Of a stretch of DNA of 64,000 nt, positions 44,653-53,575 are shown in pieces. The stretch's first letter is position 1; every line of letters begins with the position of its first letter. This DNA is from Phytopseudomonas straminea (GTDB taxonomy: Bacteria > Pseudomonadota > Gammaproteobacteria > Pseudomonadales > Pseudomonadaceae): the NCBI RefSeq assembly GCF_900112645.1, contig NZ_FOMO01000002.1:429593-493592 (forward strand), given 5' to 3'. The translations under genes were made by a program, and so were the position numbers. Below the pieces are notes generated by a model. It was not told the origin of the DNA. It did no database searches and saw nothing but the letters and a program-made list of their open reading frames with translations.

Positions 44653-45417
44653 TCAGCGGTAGATCATCTTGCGTGTCATGCCGCCGTCGGTGACGAACTC
44701 CTGACCCGTCACGAAGCCCGCTTCGGGCGACAACAACCAGGCCACCAGCGCTGCCACGTCCTCGACCTGCCCTACCCGCCCGACAGGATGCTGCGCGTGA
44801 TCCTCAACGCTCAGCGGCTCGTTGGCACGTTGCGCCGCATCGCGGGAATCGATCCAGCCCGGGCTCACCGCATTCACTCGAATGCTCGGGCCGAGGCTGA
44901 TCGCCAAGGCGTGCGTGAGGGCTATCAGCCCACCCTTGCTCGCCGCATAGGCTTCGCTCTCGGGCTCGGACTGGCTGGCGCGGGTCGACGCCATGTTGAC
45001 GATGGCACCGCCCGTTGCACGCAGGTGCGCCGCACAGTGTTTGGCCAACAGCATCGGCCCGCTGAGGTTGATCGCCAGCACCTGATTCCACTGCTCCAGC
45101 GACAGCTCTTGCAGCGGTCCGCTATGGGGGCTGGCGACCCCGGCATTGCACACCAGGGCATCCAGCCTGCCAAAGCGTTCGATGACCGCTGCTACGCCTT
45201 GGGCGACCTGGGTTTCATCCGACACGTCCATGGCCACGAATGCGGCATGCTCGCCCAGGGCGGCAGCGACCTCGGCGCCCTGGCTGCCTGCCAAATCGCA
45301 GAGCGCTACCCGCCAGCCATGCTCCAGCAACCAGTGTGCGACACCTTCACCGATGCCGCGCGCAGCACCGGTGACCAGCGCAACGCGGCCATGGGCGACC
45401 TCGCCGGCAGCATTCAC
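44653..45417 (-). CDS. Short-chain dehydrogenase/reductase
   Basis: 254 residues, classical SDR. Cofactor site TGAARGIG (about 16-23), CNAG (90-93), catalytic Ser in NMASTRAS and YAASK, and the C-terminal [14 protein letters not shown]. An oxidoreductase with NAD(H) or NADP(H) and an unknown substrate. It overlaps the metZ stop by four bases, so it is probably co-transcribed with metZ, an arrangement kept in pseudomonads. Confidence 0.9.
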   Translation of the reverse strand: MNAAGEVAHGRVALVTGAARGIGEGVAHWLLEHGWRVALCDLAGSQGAEVAAALGEHAAFVAMDVSDETQVAQGVAAVIERFGRLDALVCNAGVASPHSGPLQELSLEQWNQVLAINLSGPMLLAKHCAAHLRATGGAIVNMASTRASQSEPESEAYAASKGGLIALTHALAISLGPSIRVNAVSPGWIDSRDAAQRANEPLSVEDHAQHPVGRVGQVEDVAALVAWLLSPEAGFVTGQEFVTDGGMTRKMIYR

Positions 45418-46625
45418 AGGGCCTGCAAGCCTCGGCTCAGATCGGCCTTGAGATCGGCGATGTCTTCCAGGCCGACGGCTACCCGAATCAGGCTGTCACG
45501 AATCCCGGCATTCTCGCGCTCCTGGGGCGAAAGGCGCCCGTGGGAGGTGGTCGCCGGATGAGCGATGGTGGTCTTGGTATCGCCCAGGTTGGTGGTGATG
45601 GAAATCACCCGCGTAGCATCGATGAAGCGCCAGGCGCCCTCCTTGCCACCCTTGACCTCGAAGCTGACCACCGCACCGAAAGCGCTTTGCTGGCGCGCAG
45701 CCAGCTCGTGTTGCGGATGACTGGTGAGCCCGGCGTAGTGCACCTTCTCGATGCTTTCCTGCTGCTCCAACCAGCGCGCCAGCTCCAGCGCCGTGCTGCA
45801 GTGCGCCTGCATGCGAATGCGCAGGGTCTCCAGGCCTTTGAGGAAAATCCAGGCATTGAAGGGGCTGAGGGTCGGCCCAGCGGTACGCAGGAAGCCCACC
45901 ACCTCGGCCATCAGTTTGGCGCTGCCGGCTACCACGCCGCCCATCGCCCGGCCCTGGCCATCGATGTATTTGGTGGCCGAGTGCATGACGATGTCCGCGC
46001 CAAGCTTCAGCGGCTGCTGCAGCGCTGGCGTGCAGAAGCAGTTGTCCACCGCCAGCAGTGCGCCCTTCTCGTGGGCGATGGCCGCCAGGGCCGCGATGTC
46101 GACCAGCTCGGCCAGGGGGTTGGAGGGCGACTCGACGAACAGCAGCTTGGTGTTCGGCTTGAAGGCGGCGGCCCAGCCCTCGAGGTCGGCCAGCGGCACA
46201 TAGTCGACCTGTACACCAAAGCGCTTGAGGTACTTCTCGAACAGGCTGATGGTCGAGCCGAACACGCTGCGCGAGACCAGCACGTGATCACCGGCGCTGC
46301 ACAGGCTCATGACGATGGACAGGATCGCCGACATGCCCGATGCCGTGGCGACCGCCTGCTCGGCGCCCTCCATGGCCGCGATGCGCTCTTCGAAGGCACG
46401 CACCGTCGGGTTGGTGTAACGCGAATAGACGTTGCCCGGCACCTCACCGGCGAAACGCGCCGCGGCATCGCCAGCGGTACGAAACACGTAGCTGGAAGTC
46501 GGGAACAGCGCTTCGCTGTGCTCGCCTTCCGGCGTGCGGTGTTGGCCTGCACGGACCGCCAGAGTGTCGAAGCCTACGCCGTCGAGATCGCTGTCGAGCC
46601 GACCGGCTTGCCAATCCTGTGTCAT
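45414..46625 (-). CDS. metZ: O-succinylhomoserine sulfhydrylase MetZ
   Basis: 403 residues from the ATG at 46625 (AGGAAAAGGAT upstream). A Cys/Met-metabolism PLP enzyme: [20 protein letters not shown], the PLP Lys in [16 protein letters not shown], and the C-terminal [19 protein letters not shown]. It makes homocysteine from O-succinylhomoserine and sulfide for methionine synthesis. The purF-metZ order is typical of Pseudomonas. Confidence 0.95.
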   Translation of the reverse strand: MTQDWQAGRLDSDLDGVGFDTLAVRAGQHRTPEGEHSEALFPTSSYVFRTAGDAAARFAGEVPGNVYSRYTNPTVRAFEERIAAMEGAEQAVATASGMSAILSIVMSLCSAGDHVLVSRSVFGSTISLFEKYLKRFGVQVDYVPLADLEGWAAAFKPNTKLLFVESPSNPLAELVDIAALAAIAHEKGALLAVDNCFCTPALQQPLKLGADIVMHSATKYIDGQGRAMGGVVAGSAKLMAEVVGFLRTAGPTLSPFNAWIFLKGLETLRIRMQAHCSTALELARWLEQQESIEKVHYAGLTSHPQHELAARQQSAFGAVVSFEVKGGKEGAWRFIDATRVISITTNLGDTKTTIAHPATTSHGRLSPQERENAGIRDSLIRVAVGLEDIADLKADLSRGLQAL

Positions 46626-46651
46626 ATCCTTTTCCTCATCCAGAAAACAGG

Positions 46652-46675
46652 CCGGGCCCAAAGGGCCCGGTTGTT
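46652..46675 (-). terminator. Hairpin between purF and metZ
   Basis: CCGGGCCC-AAA-GGGCCCGG is an eight-bp GC stem 18 bases after the purF stop. On the minus strand a T-run (GTTTTC) begins only five bases later, so it may be a partial terminator or attenuator before metZ. Confidence 0.5.
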
Positions 46676-46692
46676 GAATCATTTAGCATCGA

Positions 46693-48198
46693 TCAGTTGT
46701 TGTACAGATCGATGATCTCGCTGACCGCTTGCGACTTGGCCTTGTTGCCATCGTTGCGCGCCAGGTCGATGCGATTCAGATAAGCCTCGTCGACATCGCC
46801 GGTGACGTACTCGCCGTCGAATACCGCGCTGTCGAACTGCTCGATCTTGATCTTGCCACCACCGACCGCCTCCTTCAGGTCATCGAGATCCTGGTAGACA
46901 AGCCAGTCGGCGCCGATCAGCTCGGCCACCTGCTCGGTGGTGCGGCCATGGGCGATCAGCTCATGGGGGCTCGGCATGTCGATGCCGTAGACGTTCGGGT
47001 AGCGAACGGCCGGTGCCGCGGAGCAGAAATACACGTTCTTGGCGCCGGCTTCGCGGGCCATCTGGATGATCTGCTTGCAGGTGGTGCCGCGCACGATGGA
47101 GTCATCGACCAGCATCACGTTCTTGCCGCGGAATTCCAGCTCGATGGCGTTGAGCTTCTGGCGCACCGACTTCTTGCGCGCCGCCTGGCCCGGCATGATG
47201 AAGGTCCGGCCGATGTAGCGGTTCTTCACGAAACCTTCGCGGAACTTGACGCCCAGATGGTTGGCCAGCTCCAGCGCCGAGGTGCGGCTGGTATCGGGAA
47301 TCGGGATGACCACGTCGATATCGTGCTCCGGGCGCTCGCGACGGATCTTGTCGGCGAGCTTCTCGCCCATGCGCAGGCGCGCCTTGTAGACCGATACGCC
47401 ATCCATGATGGAGTCGGGGCGTGCCAGGTACACGTGCTCGAAGATGCACGGCTTGAGCTGCGGGTTCGGCGCGCACTGGCGGGTGAACATCTGGCCTTCT
47501 TCGGTGATGTATACCGCTTCGCCCGGCGCCAGGTCGCGGATCAGGGTGAAGCCGAGCACGTCCAGAGCGACGCTTTCGGAGGCGATCATGTACTCGACGC
47601 CTTCGTCGGTGTGGCGCTGGCCGAACACGATCGGACGGATGCCGTTCGGGTCGCGGAAACCAACGATGCCGTAACCGGTGATCATCGCCACCACGGCGTA
47701 GCCGCCGCGGCAACGCTTGTGCACGTCCTTCACCGCCGCGAACACGTCTTCTTCGCTGGGGTTGAGCTTGCCGCGCACGGCCAGCTCATGGGCGAACACG
47801 TTGAGCAGCACTTCGGAGTCGGAGTTGGTGTTGACATGACGCAGATCCGATTCGTAGATCTCCTTGGCCAGCTGCTCGACGTTGGTCAAGTTGCCGTTGT
47901 GCGCCAGGGTGATGCCGTACGGCGAGTTGACGTAGAACGGCTGGGCTTCGGCCGAGCTGGAGCTGCCTGCGGTCGGGTAGCGCACGTGGCCGATGCCCAT
48001 GTGGCCGACCAGGCGCTGCATGTGGCGCTGCTGGAACACGTCACGCACCAGGCCGTTGTCCTTGCGCAGGAACAGGCGGCCTTCATGGCTGGTGACGATA
48101 CCGGCAGCATCCTGGCCGCGGTGCTGGAGGACGGTGAGGCCGTCATACAGCGCCTGATTGACGTTCGATTTACCGACGATACCGACAATGCCACACAT
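46693..48198 (-). CDS. purF: Amidophosphoribosyltransferase PurF
   Basis: 501 residues from the ATG at 48198, giving the required N-terminal Cys nucleophile (MCGIVGIVG); an ATG three codons upstream is therefore rejected. Glutaminase residues ([25 protein letters not shown]) and the PRPP site ([14 protein letters not shown]) are intact. It makes phosphoribosylamine, the first step of purine synthesis. Follows cvpA by 28 bases. Confidence 0.97.
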   Translation of the reverse strand: MCGIVGIVGKSNVNQALYDGLTVLQHRGQDAAGIVTSHEGRLFLRKDNGLVRDVFQQRHMQRLVGHMGIGHVRYPTAGSSSSAEAQPFYVNSPYGITLAHNGNLTNVEQLAKEIYESDLRHVNTNSDSEVLLNVFAHELAVRGKLNPSEEDVFAAVKDVHKRCRGGYAVVAMITGYGIVGFRDPNGIRPIVFGQRHTDEGVEYMIASESVALDVLGFTLIRDLAPGEAVYITEEGQMFTRQCAPNPQLKPCIFEHVYLARPDSIMDGVSVYKARLRMGEKLADKIRRERPEHDIDVVIPIPDTSRTSALELANHLGVKFREGFVKNRYIGRTFIMPGQAARKKSVRQKLNAIELEFRGKNVMLVDDSIVRGTTCKQIIQMAREAGAKNVYFCSAAPAVRYPNVYGIDMPSPHELIAHGRTTEQVAELIGADWLVYQDLDDLKEAVGGGKIKIEQFDSAVFDGEYVTGDVDEAYLNRIDLARNDGNKAKSQAVSEIIDLYNN

Positions 48199-48226
48199 GT
48201 GACGCAACCCCTACTCAGTGAAACGA

Positions 48227-48793
48227 CTATTTACCGGTGCCGACAGGAGAAGCCCCCTGCAGCACCTCTTTGAACGGCAGCTCGACCGGCTCGCGTATAC
48301 CGCTGGCCAGCCACTCGCTGGACAAACCCAATATGAGGTTCTTCGACCAGTCTGCAACCAGCAGAAAATGCGGCAGCAAGGCCGACTGCTGCCACCAGGC
48401 ATCCTGTTGCACCGGCCCCAGGCTGAGCAGCCCGACCGCCACCACGACCAGCAAGGCGCCGCGGGCGGCACCGAACACCATGCCCAGGAAACGATCCGTA
48501 CCCGACAGACCGGTCACGCGGATCAACTCGCCAATCAGGTAGTTGATCAGCGCGCCGACCAGCAGCGTCAATACGAACAAGATCACGCAGGCAGCGATGA
48601 CACGGGCGGACGGGGTTTCGATATAGGCGTCGAGATGCTGTGCCAGCGCGCCGCCGAACATCCAGGCGACCACGCCAGCGATGATCCAGGTGACGAGCGA
48701 CAGGGCTTCCTTGACGAAGCCTCTGCTCAGACTGATCAGACTCGAAACGGCGATGATGGCGATGATCGCCCAATCGACCCAGGTAAATGCCAC
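48227..48793 (-). CDS. cvpA: CvpA family membrane protein
   Basis: 188 residues with four membrane segments (starting TWVDWAIIAIIAVSSLISLS) and the family string FLGMVFGAARGALLVVV. CvpA is needed for colicin V production in E. coli and for envelope or bile stress resistance elsewhere; its molecular role is unsettled. The cvpA-purF pair is conserved. Confidence 0.92.
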   Translation of the reverse strand: MAFTWVDWAIIAIIAVSSLISLSRGFVKEALSLVTWIIAGVVAWMFGGALAQHLDAYIETPSARVIAACVILFVLTLLVGALINYLIGELIRVTGLSGTDRFLGMVFGAARGALLVVVAVGLLSLGPVQQDAWWQQSALLPHFLLVADWSKNLILGLSSEWLASGIREPVELPFKEVLQGASPVGTGK

Positions 48794-48873
48794 GATGCAG
48801 GCTACCGATGGAAGAGGCGCTGCATTTTAGCAGAGCCCTGCCCATCGGTTAAGCGCGGATAACATGCTAAGCG

Positions 48874-49515
48874 TCAGTTGCTTTCCGGCTGGAAGCGCAC
48901 CACGAAGCCATTGAGCTTGTGCTGGCGGTTGAGTTGGTCACGCAGGCGGTCGGCCTCGACTCGCTCGACCAGCGGCCCGACGAACACGCGATTCATGCCA
49001 TCGGCGGTGCGGATATAGGCGTTGTAGCCTTGCGAGCGCAGAGTCTTCTGAAGATTTTCCGCGCCCGGGCGACTGGACAGGCTGGCCAGCTGTACCGACC
49101 AGCTGACAGGCAAGCTGTTGACATCCAGACGTTCCGCCGGAGCTTTCTGCGGTGGCGGCGCCACTTCGGCCGGCTTGCTTGGCGCAGGCTGGGCAGCCGG
49201 AGGCGGCGTTGGCGCCGCAGGCTCACTGGCCGGCAGTTCGCCAATGGGCTGCTCGACCGGCGGCTGCGCCTGATCGGTGGGCGAGCTGTCGACGGGTACC
49301 GGTTCCTGCGGTAGTTCCTGCGGGTCGGGCACGATCACCGGCTGCATCTCGATTTCAGGGGTGACCGGCTTGGCGGGAATGCTCGGCGCATCGACCACCA
49401 CGTGCCGCAGCTCGTCGGGACGGGAAAGCAGCATCGGCAGGAAGATCACGGCCAGGGCCACGAGCACCAGCGCGCCGACGATACGTTGCTTGGTTCCACT
49501 ATCGAGCATTGCCAT
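48874..49515 (-). CDS. SPOR-domain cell-division-associated protein (DedD-like)
   Basis: 213 residues from the ATG at 49515 (an ATG two codons later is also possible). One N-terminal membrane helix (IVGALVLVALAVIFLPMLL), a long Pro-rich linker, and a C-terminal SPOR domain of about 70 residues (WSVQLASLSSRPGAENLQKT, RVFVGPLVERVEADRLRDQL). SPOR domains bind denuded septal glycan, so it should act at the division site. The start lies within the end of folC. Confidence 0.9.
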   Translation of the reverse strand: MAMLDSGTKQRIVGALVLVALAVIFLPMLLSRPDELRHVVVDAPSIPAKPVTPEIEMQPVIVPDPQELPQEPVPVDSSPTDQAQPPVEQPIGELPASEPAAPTPPPAAQPAPSKPAEVAPPPQKAPAERLDVNSLPVSWSVQLASLSSRPGAENLQKTLRSQGYNAYIRTADGMNRVFVGPLVERVEADRLRDQLNRQHKLNGFVVRFQPESN

Positions 49516-50806
49516 CCTGCACAACCTCCTGGGCGTAGCGCTCAAGCCACATCAGGGCTTCGGCCACGCAGAAAAAAGATCCAAAGAGCAGAATTTCATC
49601 ACCGTCTGCAGCCCGCTCGCACTGCGCCTCCAGGGCACTGGCGACATCACCGTACGCCTCGACCTGAGCACCACAAGCAGCCAGGTGCGCGTGCAGCTCG
49701 GCAGCGGGACGCGAGCGTTCGCTGGGCAGCTTCGCCACCGCCCAATGGGCGATGTCCACCAGCAGCGGCGCCACCACACCGGGCAGCTCCTTGTCGGCCA
49801 ACAGACCGAACACCGCCAGGCGCTGCCCCGCTATGCCACGCGCCTGCAAACGACCGGCAAGAAACTGCGCGGCATGGGGATTGTGCCCCACGTCGAGCAA
49901 CAGAGTGAGGGACTTGCCGCGCCAGTTCAAGTGACGACGATCCAGTCGACCGGTCACCCGCGTGGCCTGCAGGGCACCGGCGATGCGCTGGGCATCCCAT
50001 GGCAGGTCCAGCAAGGCGTAGGCCTGCAACGCCAGTGCGGCATTTTCCATGGGCAGATCGAGCAGCGGCAGGCCCTCGAGACGCAGCACCTCGCCGGTGG
50101 AGGTCAGCCCATACCAGTTCCAGCCTGACTCACTGACGCTCAGGTCGAAATCCCGGCAACGCAGGAAGAACGGGCAATCCAGTTCGGCGACCCGTTCGAG
50201 CAGCGGCAGCGGCGGGTCGAAATCACCACACAGCGCCGGCTTGCCCGCGCGCATGATGCCGGCCTTCTCGAAAGCGACCGATTCGCGGGTATCGCCCAGC
50301 CAGTCGGCATGGTCGACACCAATGCTGGTGATCAGTGCGAGGTCGGCGTCGACCAGATTCACCGCATCCAGGCGCCCGCCCAGGCCGACTTCGAGCACCA
50401 CGACATCCAGGCCGGCTCGCTCGAACAGCCAGAACGCCGCCAGGGTGCCCATCTCGAAATAGGTCAGCGAGGTTTCGCCGCGGGCCGCCTCGACGGCGGC
50501 AAAGGCTTCGCAAAGGCCAGCATCGCTGGCCTGCTCGCCATCGATCTGCACCCGCTCGTTGTAACGCAGCAGGTGCGGCGAGCTGTACACCCCGACCTTC
50601 AGGCCCTGGGCACGCAGCAAAGAGGCGATGAAGGCGCAGGTCGAGCCCTTGCCATTGGTGCCGGTAACGGTGATGACACGCGGCGCCGGCCGAGACAGGC
50701 CAAGACGCGCCGCCACTTCACGGGAGCGCTCCAGGCCCATGTCGATGGCGCTCGGATGCAGACGCTCCAGGTACGCCAGCCACTCGGCCAGGGAGCGCTG
50801 GGTCAT
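49499..50806 (-). CDS. folC: Folylpolyglutamate synthase / dihydrofolate synthase FolC
   Basis: 435 residues. P-loop [13 protein letters not shown] near residue 48, the motif [14 protein letters not shown], and [22 protein letters not shown] (in two parts) are typical. It adds glutamate to dihydropteroate and folates in the cytoplasm. The start overlaps the accD stop by four bases; accD-folC-SPOR is a conserved series. Confidence 0.95.
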   Translation of the reverse strand: MTQRSLAEWLAYLERLHPSAIDMGLERSREVAARLGLSRPAPRVITVTGTNGKGSTCAFIASLLRAQGLKVGVYSSPHLLRYNERVQIDGEQASDAGLCEAFAAVEAARGETSLTYFEMGTLAAFWLFERAGLDVVVLEVGLGGRLDAVNLVDADLALITSIGVDHADWLGDTRESVAFEKAGIMRAGKPALCGDFDPPLPLLERVAELDCPFFLRCRDFDLSVSESGWNWYGLTSTGEVLRLEGLPLLDLPMENAALALQAYALLDLPWDAQRIAGALQATRVTGRLDRRHLNWRGKSLTLLLDVGHNPHAAQFLAGRLQARGIAGQRLAVFGLLADKELPGVVAPLLVDIAHWAVAKLPSERSRPAAELHAHLAACGAQVEAYGDVASALEAQCERAADGDEILLFGSFFCVAEALMWLERYAQEVVQDGNAR

Positions 50807-51687
50807 GCGCTGACCGGCAGTGCAGCAGGTGTTGGCTGGTGAGTGAACTGCGCCAGCAGACGGGCCAGGCGCGGACGCAGCTCGGCACGGTGAATGATCA
50901 TGTCGATGGCACCGTGGTCGAGAAGGAACTCGCTGCGCTGGAAGCCTTCGGGCAGTTTCTCGCGAACGGTCTGCTCGATCACGCGCGGGCCGGCGAAGCC
51001 GATCAGCGCCTTGGGCTCGGCGACAATCACGTCACCCAGCATCGCCAAGCTGGCGGATACACCGCCGTAGACCGGATCGGTCAGCACGGAGATGAACGGA
51101 ACCCCCTCTTCACGCAGGCGCGCCAGCACGGCGGAAGTCTTGGCCATCTGCATCAGCGAGATCAGCGCTTCCTGCATGCGCGCACCACCGGAGGCGGCGA
51201 AGCAGATCAGCGGGCAGCGGTTCTCCAGGGCCACGTTGGCAGCCTGCACGAAACGCTCACCGACGATGGCGCCCATCGAGCCGCCCATGAACGAGAACTC
51301 GAAAGCACAGGCCACGACCGGCATCCCTTCCAGGCTGCCGCTCATGGAAATCAGGGCATCCTTCTCACCGGTCTGCTTCTGGGCAGCGACCAGGCGATCC
51401 TTGTACTTCTTGCTGTCGCGGAATTTCAGGCGGTCAGAAGGCTCCAGATCGGCACCGATCTCCTCACGGCCATCGGCATCCAGGAAGATGTTCAGGCGGG
51501 CGCGGGCATCGATGCGCATGTGGTGGTTGCATTTGGGGCAGACGTCCAGGGTCTTTTCCAGCTCCGGCTTGTACAGCACCGCTTCGCAGGATGGGCACTT
51601 GTGCCACAGGCCTTCAGGTACCGAACTCTTCTTGACCTCGGAACGCATGATCGAGGGGATCAGTTTGTCTACCAGCCAGTTGCTCAT
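50803..51687 (-). CDS. accD: Acetyl-CoA carboxylase carboxyltransferase beta subunit AccD
   Basis: 294 residues. The N-terminal zinc ribbon has four Cys ([20 protein letters not shown] then CPKCNHHM). The carboxyltransferase core shows [20 protein letters not shown] and [20 protein letters not shown]. With AccA it transfers carboxyl from biotin to acetyl-CoA, making malonyl-CoA. Starts 171 bases after trpF. Confidence 0.96.
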   Translation of the reverse strand: MSNWLVDKLIPSIMRSEVKKSSVPEGLWHKCPSCEAVLYKPELEKTLDVCPKCNHHMRIDARARLNIFLDADGREEIGADLEPSDRLKFRDSKKYKDRLVAAQKQTGEKDALISMSGSLEGMPVVACAFEFSFMGGSMGAIVGERFVQAANVALENRCPLICFAASGGARMQEALISLMQMAKTSAVLARLREEGVPFISVLTDPVYGGVSASLAMLGDVIVAEPKALIGFAGPRVIEQTVREKLPEGFQRSEFLLDHGAIDMIIHRAELRPRLARLLAQFTHQPTPAALPVSA

Positions 51688-51858
51688 GCTCTCAATTCTC
51701 CAACGCTGTAGGCTTCAACATGCTTGCTGCACATGACAAGCGAATTCACAAAGCGGTCGCCGCTGGGGCCGGCTGATGCCCGCCACCTGCTTCGACCACG
51801 AAAAAAGCACGCGCTGTTCGCGGCGATAGGAGTATGGACGGCTCACCCTGCGGCGCCG

Positions 51859-52491
51859 TCACATCGACTCTCCAACGCCGCGCACCGCGCGCACGAAGTC
51901 TTTGACCTTGTGGGCATCCTTGATGCCCTTGCTGACCTCCACGCCGCCGCTGACATCCACCGCGTAAGGCCGCACCTGAGCGATGGCTGCCGCGACGTTG
52001 CCGGGCGTAAGACCGCCAGCCAGGATCACCGGTTTGCTCAGTTGCGCCGGCACCAGCGTCCAGTCGAACGCCTGCCCCGTGCCGCCAGGCACGCCATCGA
52101 CGAAGGTATCGAGCAATACGGCGCGTGCGCCCGGGTAGGCGTCAACCTGCGCGACGACATCATCCCCCGCGCGTACACGCAACGCCTTGATATACGGCCG
52201 ACGCAGCGCTTCGCAGTCGGCTGGACTTTCGTCGCCGTGAAATTGCAGAAGATCCAGGGGGACGGCAGCTAGCACCCCTTCGATTTCGCGCGGCAGCATG
52301 TCGACGAACAGGCCGACAGTGGTCACGAACGGCGGCAGCCCGGCGACGATGGCCTGGGCCTGGGCAATCGTCACCGCGCGCGGGCTGGGCGCATAAAACA
52401 CAAGCCCGATGGCATCGGCGCCGGCCGCTACGGCAGCCAGCGCATCCTCGAGGCGAGTAATCCCACAGATCTTGCTGCGAACCACTGACAA
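51859..52491 (-). CDS. trpF: Phosphoribosylanthranilate isomerase TrpF
   Basis: 210 residues, TIM barrel. Catalytic Cys in KICGIT and Asp in [20 protein letters not shown]-terminal [15 protein letters not shown] is standard. It catalyses the third step of tryptophan synthesis. In pseudomonads trpF lies with truA and accD rather than with other trp genes, as here. Confidence 0.96.
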   Translation of the reverse strand: MSVVRSKICGITRLEDALAAVAAGADAIGLVFYAPSPRAVTIAQAQAIVAGLPPFVTTVGLFVDMLPREIEGVLAAVPLDLLQFHGDESPADCEALRRPYIKALRVRAGDDVVAQVDAYPGARAVLLDTFVDGVPGGTGQAFDWTLVPAQLSKPVILAGGLTPGNVAAAIAQVRPYAVDVSGGVEVSKGIKDAHKVKDFVRAVRGVGESM

Positions 52492-52572
52492 AAGACGAAT
52501 ACCTCCGCGAAAGGCCGGATGGTAACAAATGACCGGCCAGGGCGCGCCATTAATTGCTGCTCCCTGCCCCGC

Positions 52573-53403
52573 TCAGCGCGCCGCCACGTCCTCGAGCCCG
52601 GAGAGAAAGTGCGGGCCCAGGTAGCGGGCCGGCAAGTCGAATTCTTCCGGATAGTCCACCTGCACCAGATACAGCCCATACGGGTGAGCAGTCACTCCCC
52701 CAGTGCGCCGCACACCAGCCTCCAGCACCTGACCGGCCCACTCCACCGGCCGCTCACCGGCGCCGATGGTCATCAGCACGCCGGCGATATTACGCACCAT
52801 GTGGTGCAGAAAGGCATTGGCGCGGATATCGAGGATGATGAAACGACCATGCTGCAGCAACTCGAGATGATGGACCGTCTTGATCGGCGACTTGGCCTGG
52901 CACTGGCGGGCGCGGAAGGCGCTGAAATCGTGGGTACCCAGGAATACCTGGGCCGCCTCGCGCATGCGCTCAACATCCAACGGCCGATGATTCCAAGTCA
53001 CCTCCTCGGCCATATGCGCCGGGCGGATCTGGTCGTTGTAGATCACGTAGCGGTAACGCCGCGCCATGGCGCAAAAGCGCGCATCGAAATGACTCGGCAT
53101 GGCTTTGGCCCAGGTGACGCTGATGTCACCCGGCAGATTCATGTTGGCGCCCATCACCCAAGCATGCATGGAGCGCTCGACGCGGGTGTCGAAATGCACC
53201 ACCTGGCCGCTGGCATGCACCAGCGCATCGGTACGCCCGGCACAGCTGAGCGTGACCGGAGCGCCACCAGCAACCTTGGACAGGGCTTGTTCGAGCGAGG
53301 CCTGGATCGACGGAACCCCGTCGCGCTGCCGCTGAAAACCGCGATAGCGGGTACCGCGGTATTCGACACCCAGGGCGATCTTGTAAATGCCGACGGCAGC
53401 CAT
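52573..53403 (-). CDS. truA: tRNA pseudouridine(38-40) synthase TruA
   Basis: 276 residues from the ATG at 53403. The catalytic Asp is in CAGRTDALVHASGQVVHF, with the usual DAGVHA Gly replaced by Leu. Other blocks: GANMNLPGDISVTWAK, FHHMVRNI-type FLHHMVRNIAGVLMTIG. It modifies the anticodon stem of many tRNAs. The ATG lies in the loop edge of a ten-bp hairpin (53392-53416) and lacks a strong ribosome site; an in-frame TTG at about 53433 would avoid this, so the start is not certain. Confidence 0.93.
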   Translation of the reverse strand: MAAVGIYKIALGVEYRGTRYRGFQRQRDGVPSIQASLEQALSKVAGGAPVTLSCAGRTDALVHASGQVVHFDTRVERSMHAWVMGANMNLPGDISVTWAKAMPSHFDARFCAMARRYRYVIYNDQIRPAHMAEEVTWNHRPLDVERMREAAQVFLGTHDFSAFRARQCQAKSPIKTVHHLELLQHGRFIILDIRANAFLHHMVRNIAGVLMTIGAGERPVEWAGQVLEAGVRRTGGVTAHPYGLYLVQVDYPEEFDLPARYLGPHFLSGLEDVAAR

Positions 53404-53416
53404 TTCGGCTGCCGTC
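53392..53416. promoter_or_regulatory. Hairpin spanning the truA start codon
   Basis: GACGGCAGCC and GGCTGCCGTC form a perfect ten-bp stem around the loop ATTTC (plus strand); the truA ATG is at 53403-53401. On the plus strand the hairpin is followed by TTTTG. It could hide the start codon or serve as a terminator for transcription from the other side. Confidence 0.55.
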
Positions 53417-53530
53417 TTTTGTTCGTTAATCAATTGGTAGACCAGATCAGAGCTGCAATGCCGGCAATTATACCGCCACGCCAGGAGGCTGCCATGTCGG
53501 CAGCCCATTTAGTTGTGAGCCGCAGATGTA

Positions 53531-53558
53531 AAAACGGCAGCCCAAGGGCTGCCGTTTT
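53531..53558 (-). terminator. Terminator after fimV
   Basis: AAAACGGCAGCCC-AA-GGGCTGCCGTTTT is a 13-bp perfect stem with a T-run on either strand, 17 bases after the fimV stop. It separates fimV from truA. Confidence 0.9.
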
Positions 53559-53575
53559 CTCCACTCAACTGCTCG

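Noticed and set aside
53385..53560. Repeated CGGCAGCC strings as a repeat family (REP-like element)
   Set aside because: The copies belong to two separate hairpins with clear terminator or start-codon positions; no longer repeat unit extends around them.
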